From Antitrichia curtipendula (Eukaryota > Streptophyta > Bryopsida > Hypnales > Leucodontaceae), in the NCBI GenBank assembly GCA_951230915.1, contig OX579634.1, positions 18,564,725 through 18,628,724 on the forward strand: a DNA stretch of 64,000 nt, read 5' to 3'. Both the position numbers and the translations under genes were made by a program. Of this stretch, positions 23,314 to 33,511 are shown piece after piece; the first letter of the stretch is position 1; each line of letters opens with the position of its first letter. Under the pieces are notes generated by a model. That model ran no database searches and was not told the origin of the DNA. It was given only the letters and a program-made list of their open reading frames with translations.

Positions 23314-24143
23314 ATGGAGAATCGTCGCAACAGCGGGGAGGAGGGTGAGAGGGTCGAGGTGAAAGGTGTGAGTGAGAGAAAAATGGGTGACCTGGAGAGA
23401 GAAATCTATCTTCAGGCGGAACTGTATGCTGATGAGGAAAATGATTCCACTGAAATCAAGCGAAAGAAAAGGATGCTCGCGCAGCACTGACGACGTGGAA
23501 AGAGAACTTAGATGCAAGGCAGGATCTGATGCGGAGGGGGAGATCGGAAATGAGGAGTATCATGAATGAAGTGTACAATTTGGTCAGTTTGTACAGCGTA
23601 TTCGTGGGGGTGGTTTTGACAGCGGTTGCAACATCCAGTAGGCTGGAGTGCCAGCATCTGTGGAGTCCCGTCGGTCTTTCCCTCTTTGCGTATTCTATGG
23701 TCGTCGTTGTTGCATTCATGAAATTCTTGGAGATCCAAGAAGTGGAGTGGACGGTGCAAGTCTATCGTGCTTCCTTGTGGGTATGTTTTCATCATATTTG
23801 AAGTGATCTTCATAGTTGTGTTCAGATCACGGCCAATTAATGTTAGATCAGAATTTTGTTGTGTTTATTCATTCTGCTCTCTAGGATTTCACTAGTCTAC
23901 TGAACTAAAGTTTATGATTTGTTGGACTTTCAGGACACTCTGAATTGGGTTGAAACACTTAGGAGACGAGGATATGCTGACTTTGATTTTGATCGCGACT
24001 GCCGTGAGAGAAGTTTGGGCAGAGATTTGGCCAGGGTCTATACAGTTCCTTTCTGGAGGAATGCAGTCGGTCTTACAGTCCCGCTTACAATATTTACAGC
24101 GGGGCTAGTGGTTTCACTTATTCACATTTTGTGCTGGAACTAG
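23314..24143 (+). pseudogene. Small multi-pass membrane protein, unknown function, apparently frameshifted
   Basis: Frame 1 starts at ATG 23314 and encodes an acidic then basic stretch (LEREIYLQAELYADEEND, then KRKKRML), stopping at TGA 23488-23490. The next frame, open from about 23452, continues smoothly as ALTTWKENLDARQDLMRRG, then a first hydrophobic pair (VSLYSVFVGVVLTAVA and VGLSLFAYSMVVVVAF). It splices at 23780/gt to ag/23934 (both phase 0) into DTLNWVETLRRRGYADF, a last membrane segment (LTIFTAGLVVSLIHILCW) and a stop at 24143. The helix, membrane pair, loop and membrane pattern resembles an uncharacterised plant family as I recall it; no function is known to me. A single-base loss near 23480-23490 would explain the break. 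It may be a pseudogene, an assembly error or an unrecognised splice. Without the break the product would be about 211 aa. Confidence 0.55.
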
Positions 24144-25143
24144 AGAGATCCCGAATCCTCAAGGTCGTGTGTTCCACAAAATGCTTTGCACCTGCCTCAG
24201 GCTAGGTTTTAGTATCTAATTCGGGCACACGTAGTAAGCCTGAAAACTACTATACCAATGTTTTTTCTATTTTGCTGATTGGCAATAGTGTTGGGAAAGT
24301 GCAAGGCCTGAGCAACACAGACAAATTCAATGTATGCACCGAAAGTGTGCAACAATATGAGATCTCTTGCTGGTACTGGTCATCAAATGTGATAAGGTTT
24401 GAGCACGCATTAGCGTGACTTATTGCAAATACTCACTTGAAAACCTTTAGGAATTTGGATAATAAGATGATGTGCATTTCTTTGAAGTAGAAGAAAACAC
24501 CAGTTGAATTGGTAGCAGAGCACTTTGGTTCAAAATAGAGAGATTCACTTCCAAAGGTAATTTGAATAAAGTGCCAATAATAATTGATAGTAATGTTGAA
24601 ATGAATTTAATGAACTCCAAATTAAATTGGTGAATTCACATGACACTTGTTCAATGACTTCTTCTAATGTCTCATCTATTAATGGTTTATAGTACCTTTG
24701 AATATTGATTGTCTTTGTTGAGGTGTTGATATTAAGAGACTATTCATATTGGGAGTCTATGCCTTGGTTGTGTTTGAAGTGATTGTTTTTTTCTCCTTCC
24801 TTCAAATCTTGTGTTTACACTCAAGTGTTAGAAATAATTAAGAAAAATACATCTCACAAAGTTGAAGTGGATAACTTAAATAATTGAATGTGCATTACAT
24901 TATTCAACATTTGTAGGAGAGTCTTTGTTAAATAAAGGGATTAAGGCATGTTCTCCTAAAAGATAATGTGGCCTAACCTTCTTGGGTCAAATAAAGAAAG
25001 ATGTTCTTAGGTCTTCAATAGTGTTTTGTAGTTCAATAGCATTTTGGGATCTTCAATAGTGTAAAGAGTTATTACTTATAAACTTTGATTGACCATTGGT
25101 AGAAACGTTGATGCCTAGATTAACTTAGAATTAAGCAAATCAT
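24144..25143. other. Intergenic DNA
   Basis: Likely contains the 3' end of the preceding gene for the first few hundred bases; the rest is AT-rich and featureless. Confidence 0.4.
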
Positions 25144-25303
25144 GGGAAAATTCATTAAAATGGCACTATTTTGCAACTTTGGCACTTTTTACGGTTCAGA
25201 CTGCATGGTCTGAAATCTATACCAATCCTAAATGACACTTTTATGATTCAATATGCGTAGTCTAAAAATGGCATAAGAAATGTGTCATTTGGATGAAATT
25301 CCT
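25144..25303. mobile_element. Short MITE copy, TTAAAATGG family
   Basis: The left end GGGAAAATTCATTAAAATGG and the inverted right end GTCATTTGGATGAAATTCC match the termini of the elements at 5677-5997 and 19693-19837. The interior shares AACTTTGGCACTTTT with the 19.7-kb copy. About 160 bp, diverged and non-coding. Confidence 0.55.
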
Positions 25304-25680
25304 TACATTCCTATATTGGTGGTTTCTAGACTCCTTCTAAATGTAGCATTAACCATTTACTAAAATTTACTATGAAAATACGACATGGAACCAAGATTTC
25401 AAAATGCTACATCATTTTTCTCATCTACCACCCATGAATATGCTAACAATTAACCAAACATGACAAGTTCTTGCAATTATTCCTTGAGTTGGTCATGTTT
25501 CATGGTAGAAAAGAATACAAGGATATGTAGAATGAAAGCAAAGTCTTTTACATTTGCTAAAAAATTGCTATCATGATTCCTTGGTGACTTCAACTTTTCT
25601 TCTATTCCCTAAATTGTAATAGGTTAAATTAGAAATGAAAACTTTAGAAACCATGATGCTTGGACTAGCAACATTTATTA

Positions 25681-26053
25681 GTGGTAGTCACAGCTTGTTC
25701 ACCATGATGGTGAACAATGAACAATGAACAATGGAAAGTGCTTTGAGGGGCCAATGAGAAGTGACGAATATTGAACAAGCCGTGACCACCCTTTTTGTTC
25801 AAATGTTGAGAATGAACAATGGAGGATGGATAATGGCGAGATGGACGGATGTAATTGAAAGTTAAGAGAACAAAGGAATAATCTTAGCGGAACATTGATT
25901 GTTCACTCCCAACATCCACCTCCGGAGGTGGATGTTGGGAGTGAACAATCAATGTTCCGCTATGAATATTCCGTCGAAAGCAAGCCAACCCTACGCCGCC
26001 ACCACTTCAATGTTCATTGTTCACCATCACGGTGAACAAGCTGTGACTACCAC
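25681..26053. mobile_element. TA-flanked MITE centred on a perfect palindrome
   Basis: Ends GTGGTAGTCACAGCTTGTTC and its inverted copy pair over about 48 bp with two mismatches. TA flanks both sides (25679-25680, 26054-26055). The middle is a perfect palindrome at 25885-25962. TGAACAATGAACAATGAACA repeats occur near the left arm. No protein is encoded. The TA target suggests a Tc1/mariner-type source, but the end sequence differs from the AGGTA family. Confidence 0.75.
25885..25962. repeat. Perfect 78-bp palindrome without spacer
   Basis: Bases 25885-25923 are the exact reverse complement of 25924-25962. The centre is CCTCCGGAGG. Such a spacerless palindrome can extrude a cruciform, and its transcript would fold into a 39-bp stem. 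It lies at the centre of the MITE 25681-26053. Confidence 0.93.
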
Positions 26054-26055
26054 TA

Positions 26056-27377
26056 TTGTTGGTATTAAAACACGCCAGCACAAAAGCAACATAAGTATAC
26101 ACTTGTTTTGTTAACTTAATCTACCAACCAAATAGTGCCAATTAGTAGCTAATTGGAATAGATTACTAAATATTCACAATAGACAATTTGTATTAGTAAG
26201 TTACCAAATTGTTGATATCTTTTCAAAATTACATGCTCCCCATGTCCCATGTCTAGTGTCTCAATGTTCCATGTACATATACAAATATGGAATACAATAC
26301 TCAAATACATGCATACATTGATAAGATTACAACCACAAAACAATATGCCTCATTATTTCATAGCTTTTGCCTTATTAATCCATGTCATCTATAAGGTGAT
26401 GTTTTCTATATTCAATGACAAGTTGAAATGAAGAGGTCTCGAAAGAGTGGACATTGCAAAAGAATGTGAACACAAATAAAGGAATACATGGAACTTGTGC
26501 AGAAGGTGACACTGTCACTTATGTTGTAACACCCCAAACAACGTTGCAATGTTTTACATCCATTTCCACCAGTTGGTTAACTCCCCAATCCAAAATACGT
26601 TAATTGTGTCTTTACCAATGCTTTGAAGTGCTAAACCACTACTTCCAACCTAGAAGCTGTTTGGTGATTTTGAAAGCCTAAATTTGCATTAGTTGCCTTG
26701 CAAGTGCGTGCTCAACGTGCTCACTTTGAACTAGATAATTCCCAACCAGCTGATGGACCCTCACACCCAAGTTAGCTACTCGGACGATATGAAGATCAAC
26801 CCAAATTGATAATTCCCGAAGAATTCGTACCTCAGGAAAAAGAGCCATTACACACAAAAGGTGCAAACAACCTCGATGATACAGAGCAAGCTTGCCAGCA
26901 CCCGCCAGTGACTGGAGATGGTTCCCATACGAGGGTGGATCAAACTCATTTGCAGATGCCACACGACGCTGCCGCATGTCGACCAACGGAACTAAACGAA
27001 AATCAAGAGAGATTTCTCCTTGATCTCAAGCTTCGGCTCAAATGGTTGTAAAAGCAAATTAGAACCAAACAAGCTGACAGCTCAACTCTCAAAAGAAAAC
27101 ATCACAATGACATCCAGTCAATCTAGTCTAAGTCGGGCTCTCAAGTAGCACATTGAGAGCGTTTCCATGTTGCATTCTGCATACGCAAGGCGTGGCAGAA
27201 AACATGACAAGAGATATGAAGGAGAGCATGGTTTATGGACTCGGTGAAATGATCAACTGAACCGGCTTCATTTTACAAAAAACGTAATGTACATCGGCAC
27301 ACTGCAGCAAATTAGACCGGCTTCTGCAACGCCTCCTTACGCTACCCCGTTTTGGCTGACCTAAGATTGCAGGAGCT
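26056..27377. other. Intergenic DNA and probable 3' region of the zinc-finger gene
   Basis: 26056-26640 is AT-rich and empty. From about 26650 the GC content rises toward the minus-strand zinc-finger gene. Overlapping frames at 26678-27051 on both strands show no domain. The last few hundred bases probably include that gene's 3' untranslated region. Confidence 0.4.
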
Positions 27378-27716
27378 TCAGCGCTCGCCTCGTTGCTCAG
27401 GGGTGAGGCCGCGAGAGCCACAACTGGGGCACTTGACGAAACCAAAGCCCTGGCAGTCGTAGCATTTCCATCGCTCGAACATGTTGCCGTTCTTCTTGTT
27501 CTTGCCACTTCCCTTGCAACCCTGACATTCCACGCCCCCCTTGCCCTTGCACTTGCCGCACGCCTTCCCGGTGGCCTGGGCTTTCCCCGACCCCTTCCCG
27601 AAAATGGCCTTCACGGTAACCCTCTGCACGCCTCCTCTGTGCAGCGCCGTCGGCCCGTGGACATCCAGCCGCTCGAAGCCTTTCAAGCCCTGCCCGACGC
27701 GCAGCACATGTGTCAT
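27378..27716 (-). CDS. Small DnaJ-type zinc-finger protein, probably plastid-targeted, 112 aa
   Basis: The single-exon CDS runs from ATG 27716 to TGA 27378. Residues 53-99 contain four Cys pairs spaced as in the DnaJ cysteine-rich domain: CGKCKGKG, CQGCKGSG, CYDCQGFG and CPSCGSRG (C53/56, C64/67, C85/88, C96/99), with no J-domain. It ends GLTPEQRGER, an ending I associate with a small plant family of DnaJ/Hsp40 cysteine-rich-domain proteins (relatives of BSD2-like chaperones). Such proteins bind two zinc ions and assist folding or assembly of partners. The first 37 residues have basic residues, one glutamate and one aspartate, and end VTVKAIFGKG, reminiscent of a plastid transit cleavage zone, so plastid location is inferred. 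It is divergent from the type-A DnaJ gene, with 840 bp between start codons. Confidence 0.8.
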   Translation of the reverse strand: MTHVLRVGQGLKGFERLDVHGPTALHRGGVQRVTVKAIFGKGSGKAQATGKACGKCKGKGGVECQGCKGSGKNKKNGNMFERWKCYDCQGFGFVKCPSCGSRGLTPEQRGER

Positions 27717-28555
27717 CTCGCAAGAACGAAACGCTTATTCCTACACACAATTCCTTCCTCAAATTGATGGATTCCTCACTGCCTTGAAGTGAAGAAATTC
27801 AACTCCACAGGCGTATAGGGAACCAGTTGTTGGAGATGCAGCGCATGCCCTCACAAAGGTCGTCAGTCAACTACTGTCGAATGTTAGAGCGGTGCAGAAA
27901 CTGCACGAAATCAACACGCCTCCCTACTCTGCTGATTAGGACAGTGCGTTATCCGATTGCTATCCATGGCACCCAAGGGAAGGTGGCTACATGCCAAGGC
28001 CACAAACATCCAACCACCTGCAATTGGCCATGACGACTCTGGGTTTCTGAGAAAATCTTTGCTTAGCATTCGTGGGATTTCAAAAACCTTTCGGCATTCT
28101 GGCCGCTTCTGAGCTTGAAGCACTGCTGCATTCCTGACCAGTGATGGAGCGTGGTATATGGCGGGTCCCATTTGGCAAGGGTGAGCCTCAGGATGCATCC
28201 AGCATCGTGTGGAAGCAGAAATTCGAAGATAAATGCCGAAATTGAAAGGATACGATACGACCACTAAGTATTGTGGGAGGGGGTGACGGAAAAGGATGAA
28301 AGTCGGTTCCTGAAGGCAGAGAGAGTGTTCCTGCCGTGGTTCTCCTAAACCAGGCCACGCTCTTGAAATGCCCTTGCGGACCTATTACCGCGCCTGCTCT
28401 GGTCGTCTCCGAAAAACTCCTGTACCGTCGACTGTCTCCGCCTTTCGAAGTTTGCATCATAAAACCATCAATCAATTTCGACGGGGTGGCGCGCTGTGTG
28501 AGGCTGTGATGATTTGAAGGATTCCGGAATTGGCATTCGGCGGTGTGGGGTGCGA
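27717..28555. promoter_or_regulatory. Shared head-to-head intergenic region, possible bidirectional promoter
   Basis: The 839 bp between the two divergent start codons must hold both promoters and both leaders. GC content is moderate, and no convincing TATA box was recognised on either strand. Both flanking genes encode CxxCxGxG zinc fingers with probable plastid leaders, which makes co-regulation plausible but unproven. Confidence 0.5.
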
Positions 28556-31500
28556 ATGGCGACCGCAATGGCGCCGTGGAGTGCACACGCGAGCCATGGC
28601 GTGGCGCCTGTGGCCTCAACCTCGGAGATTACTCTGTGGGAGGGAGGAGTTCGGAATTCGGGGAAGAGGGGGTTGCGAGTAGGGAGAGCTTCGCGAGTGG
28701 TGGTAGCTGCTGCTCGAAAGGGCTCGGGAAGTGGACGAGGGAGGAGTGGGGTGGGCGAGGACGAGCGGCGTGGGTTTTGGAATGGAAGTGGCCGGGATTT
28801 TTTCGCAGGGGAGGCGCGGCAATGGACCGCGCTACGAGTCGAGAGCAGGGGTAGTGGTATTGCGGGGGGCAGGAGGTTGAGGCGAGGAGGGAGGCTGGTC
28901 GTGCGCATGGCTGCGGATTACTATGGCGTTCTGGGAGTCCCGAAATCGGCCAACAAGCAGGATATCAAGAGCGCTTATCGTAAACTTGCGCGGAAGGTAA
29001 TGCAGCAAATTTCTGGATTGCGTGTTCTGTTGCCTGCAATGCTTGCTCCTGCACTTCGTCTCTTAGGGCACGAATGATTTGCACTAGGTGCGGTTCGAGG
29101 AGCTTCGGCTATTGCTTTTCCGCGTGGACTGCGTTGCTAGTTTTGAATTGGCGATTTAAGATTCTGTTCCAATGGCGCAATGGGCGATTCAATTTGGTCA
29201 ATCTCTTCGTAACCAAGTCCTTAGGAATCAGTCTGCAGTGTTTGAATACAGAGCTTTATTGATTTCACTGTAGTGAATTCTGAATTCTGGTTGATGCTAC
29301 TTGTTGAGCAATGGGAGTGATGATGCAATCGTGTTGGCTCCTTGTGCAGTATCATCCGGACGTTAACAAACAGGCAGGGGCTGAGGACAAGTTCAAGGAA
29401 ATCAGTAATGCTTACGAGGTAGGGTTTGGATATTTGTCCCACTTGCAATCTCAACAGAGTACACTTGATATCCTACTTTAGGTCTATGCTAATCCGTTTG
29501 ATCATTGCGTCAAGAGATTGCTAGGGTTGACATGGCATTGACTGCCCACTCCCATTTCTCCACACTTTAATTGCACACCGATGGTCGCAAGGAACTCTCG
29601 TTCATATTATAAGAAAGTTGCATTCCCTTGTGCACATTTTCCACAGACCGATTGTAGAATTGCAAGAAACTTTATTGTATGACCTACTTTTACTGTCTTG
29701 GCAAGGGGAAATAACTACGTGAGGTAGATGTGTGGTGAAGAGAAAATATTCCTGTCTCATGAAATTTTGAATGCTCACTGCCATGGATCACAATATGTAT
29801 ATATCGATGTGTGGTGTGACATGTTTGGTATAGTTAATGCGTAATTCTATCTTCAACTCTGATTTCCAATTCATGTTGCGTCGATATTTTGACAGTGAAT
29901 GTTAACTCGTTAGTGGTCGCTCTTGAAACATGTGTAGGTCCTCTCAGATGAACAGAAGAGGTCGGTTTATGATCAATTTGGGGAGGCGGGGCTTAAGGGC
30001 GGGGCAGCTGGCGGAGCCGGGGCTTATGGAGCGGTAATTGCAGAAACTTTAAATTCGTAATGTATCCTTGAATGTAGTTTGAATTAGAAGCTGACCAGAG
30101 TTCTGTGAAGGTGTATATATTGCTCCGTCCGCTCCGTTTTCGTTAACGGATAGTGGTGAATCACTAACCCAGGCATCAAAAAGTTTGGATCCTCATGTGT
30201 GATTAGTCGCTGAGGCTTGGGATTTAGTGGACGATCTCTGAGTGCTTCATTTCTTTAAAAGTGAAGCAGTTGGGATGACAGAGACTATTTATTGCTCTAT
30301 CAGGCGTTACTCAGTACTGTAGCATGGATTAGTTAACTATTTGTTTTTCTGGGAAGCACTGGCATGTACATTCCTAACATGCTGTAACATGTTGCAGACG
30401 AATCCTTTTGATCTATTTGAGTCCTTCTTTGGGGGAAGCATGGGCGGCATGGGTGGCATGGGTGGAATGGGCGGAATGGGCGGAATGGGTGGAACTAGGA
30501 GACCGGCAGTTGTTCAAGGTGACGATGTTAGGTATGTTATCCTGAAATCTCTTCACTTGCTTGTCATGATTTTATGAGTTGAATGTTTCTAGCTAGGAAA
30601 GTTTCATTTTGGTGGGAAACTGTAAAATGTGAATTGAAAGTCGAATGGGTATCTGTAAGTTTAATAAAATTGTGAAGATCAAGTCTATCAGAACCTGATG
30701 ATGAACCTGAAGGATTAACCCACATAGCACGAAGGATTGATGGTTACAAGACGTCCAATGCGATTGATTATACATTTTTAGAAATTTAATTACAAGGGGG
30801 TTCAAATTTATGTCACCAGAATGAGTGAGCAACACTAGACATTTAGTCTATATTCCTATGTATGAGATTTTTTTTCTTCCTTCATGAGCTGTCTTCATCA
30901 TTCCAGGATTTTGTGTACCACGCTTAATAAACTGTGTGATGGACTGCCATCTCTATCATCAGGTATGATATGCCCTTGGATTTTGCGGACGCCATATTTG
31001 GTACAGAGAAAGAGTTCGAGGCTGCTCATTTGGAGGAATGCGCGGCTTGCTCTGGAAGTGGTGCTAGAGCGGGCACCAGTCGAAAGAGCTGCCCTACATG
31101 TGGTGGCATGGGTCAAGTGATGCGCACTCAAGATACTCCATTTGGAACTTTCTCACAGGTATTATAGAACCTTACATACACCACTGCGTTATTTGGTTCT
31201 GCTTGCAAGATCATCCTGCTCCAGGCTCCTTTTCTAACTATAATTGACCTATCCCTGGTTCATTATGCTCCATATGGTGCTCTGATTAGCTTGTGGCTGG
31301 ATTTTTTTTTTAATGAAACAGGTTATAGGAGCAACCAAAAGCTTTCTGTTTTCAATTCTGTGGTTTAGATAATGGCAACAAGCTACACAGTATATGTGTG
31401 ATGAGTGTTTTAACTACAGATTTGACCTTGAATATTGGCTTCTATCGATGGGAGTTGCTCATTGCAGCTGACTAGTTTAGTTTGAGGTCGGAGACTCTTT

Positions 31501-33511
31501 AAAAATCGTCACTGATGTCATTCGTGCTGCAGGTTTCTACTTGCACTACCTGTGGAGGGGAAGGCGAGGTTATTAGTGATTATTGCCGCAAATGTGGAGG
31601 TGAAGGCCGGATAAGGGTGAAGAAGAACATCAAAGTGAAGATACCTGCTGGTGTGAACAATGGCAGCACGCTCCGTGTTCGTGGAGAGGGGGATGTCGGC
31701 CCTAGAGGGTATGCCTTGTGTGAAATTTGTGTGCACCCTAAAATTAGAGATGGCCGATGGAGTCATGTGGATCCCATATTTGTGGTTGTTTAATGTATTT
31801 GAAGGGTTTAGATGTCAATTTTCTATTTTGGGGCAATTAATGTGGAGGAACTAACTTGTGAAGTGTGTCTCGCAGAGGCCCACCAGGAGACCTATATGTC
31901 TTTTTGAACGTGAGGGAAATGGCTGGCGTACAAAGGGATGGTATCAATCTCTATTCGACGGTTGCTATAAGTTTCACAGATGCAATTCTAGGTGCCAAAA
32001 CACAGGTACGTATTTGTAAGTTTCCCCTGTGGTAACTTGCAGCACATATCTTGCGTTATCAAATATGCAGCCTGCAGTGGATTGCCGAGCAGTTAGATTT
32101 TTTGTATTGATTATTCATGATATTTACCCTTGCTTGGTAATCTATAATGTCAACAAACTGGTCATTACGGGTGTCTCAAGGTAGTAACCGACTGTTTTAG
32201 TAACGCTGACAATATTTCTGACCAGGCTGTGTCTTACAACTAGTAATTTGTAATTCTCTGCCCACTTGTAGCTGTTCAAATACGATAGTCAGTATCTCTA
32301 TTGGAGGATTTTCATGCTCTTACTTTTTTCGGCTAATCCGGTTTTGAACATATAAGGTTTGTGCAAACATCCTGTTTGACATATCCATTCTGTGGCACTT
32401 ATCAGGTCAAGACAGTTGATGGATTCAGAGAGCTTCAAATTCCAAATGGAACACAACCTGGGGATATTCTCGTGATGTCCAAATTCGGGGCACCAAAACT
32501 AAACAAGCCTAATGTCAGAGGAGATCACTTCTTCACAGTGAAGGTCACCATTCCGACGCGATTGAGGTGCGTCTGGGCCGAGACTGATGACTTTTGTTTG
32601 TTTTCTGATTGATTCGAGGGTTTCTTTTTTCCCTTTCTGCTGTCTCGATTCCATTCTTACTTCTCTCCTGCAATCATATGGCAGTGAGTCCGAGCGAGAG
32701 TTGGTGGAGGATCTGGCAAGATTACAAAAGACGAAGGGTCGCGGAGGTTCAGTCAAATTGAGATCTAACAATGGCAGCAGGCCGCAACGTAAGAAACTCC
32801 TTCCTTGCAAACCTTTGTTGGATTAGCTCACATTAGACATAGAGTGTCCAATTGACCAGTTGTGAAAGTATTGTGGTAAACATACCCCTGACTTGTGAAT
32901 GATTGCTACTCAATCGAATCTTATTTTTTCGTTAAATGACTGCCTGTGAACAGAACGGCTTTAATGTAGCTATTCGTTTTGAAAGCGCCGTATCCTTTTG
33001 AAGTTGACCTTTTCTCTTTGTTGTACCAGGGAGTCAAGATGGCAGAACAACAGTTTTGGAAAAAGAAAGGATTGAAGTGGAATCAGATCAGGAGGCAGAA
33101 GATGGAGGGCTGCTTGGAAACGTCAAGAACGCTGTGGGGTAAGTTTGTTTGAAACTCCAATTGTGAGGACAAAACCTACTTATTGAAATTTCTGATGAAT
33201 TGGTGAATATGATGAGATTTAGAAGGTTTATATTGCTTCATACTTGCGTCATATTACTGACTACTTTCTTAAAGTCTTTCTGATATTTTGTATTATCAAT
33301 TATGTTCTTTGCAGTTCAAGGCATTGTCTGTGCTACTACAGTTACCTCCAAATCATCGTCTTATCTTGTGTTATTAATTATGATCTTGCAGTATTTGTCA
33401 TGGAATAAATTTCACGCTTATTCACCTTGTTTTTCGTGTGATTGGTTGAATGTTGAGCAATGCAGATCGGTTGCATCAGGTGCCCTTAAGTGGCTGAAGG
33501 ACAGGCTTTGA
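28556..33511 (+). CDS. Plastid type-A J-protein (DnaJ), 553 aa, 11 exons
   Basis: Exons: 28556-28996, 29350-29418, 29938-30033, 30398-30531, 30963-31158, 31533-31708, 31876-32005, 32406-32566, 32685-32788, 33030-33138, 33466-33511. All introns are GT-AG and phases agree. The ATG at 28556 was chosen because the frame upstream opens only with a non-ATG codon. Residues 1-117 are a Ser/Arg/Gly-rich, transit-like leader ending VVRMAAD. The J-domain covers about 119-183 with HPD at 149-151. A Gly/Met linker follows, then four zinc motifs ([32 protein letters not shown]; 273-337), the C-terminal substrate-binding domains, and a tail ending [10 protein letters not shown]. Family role: Hsp70 co-chaperone in the stroma; Arabidopsis plastid DJA proteins are linked to iron-sulphur assembly. 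That specific role is inference here. Typical length for plastid DJA proteins is about 440-500 residues plus leader. Confidence 0.93.
30437..30495 (+). repeat. In-frame 9-bp tandem repeat coding Gly-Gly-Met
   Basis: Exon 4 of the DnaJ gene contains at least six units of GGCATGGGT/GGAATGGGC, encoding [12 protein letters not shown]. It lies in the Gly-rich linker between J-domain and zinc finger. Such a coding microsatellite could vary in length among individuals without disturbing the frame. Confidence 0.85.

Noticed and set aside
26678..27051. Overlapping frames of 81 and 102 codons on opposite strands
   Set aside because: Neither shows a motif or splice-linked partner. Mutual overlap suggests that both are accidental.
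27393..27767. Plus-strand frame of 124 codons
   Set aside because: It lies opposite the zinc-finger CDS, whose four Cys motifs are unmistakable. This frame is its antisense shadow.
28514..28555. Earlier start for the DnaJ CDS
   Set aside because: The longer frame begins with TTG rather than ATG. The first in-frame ATG is 28556.
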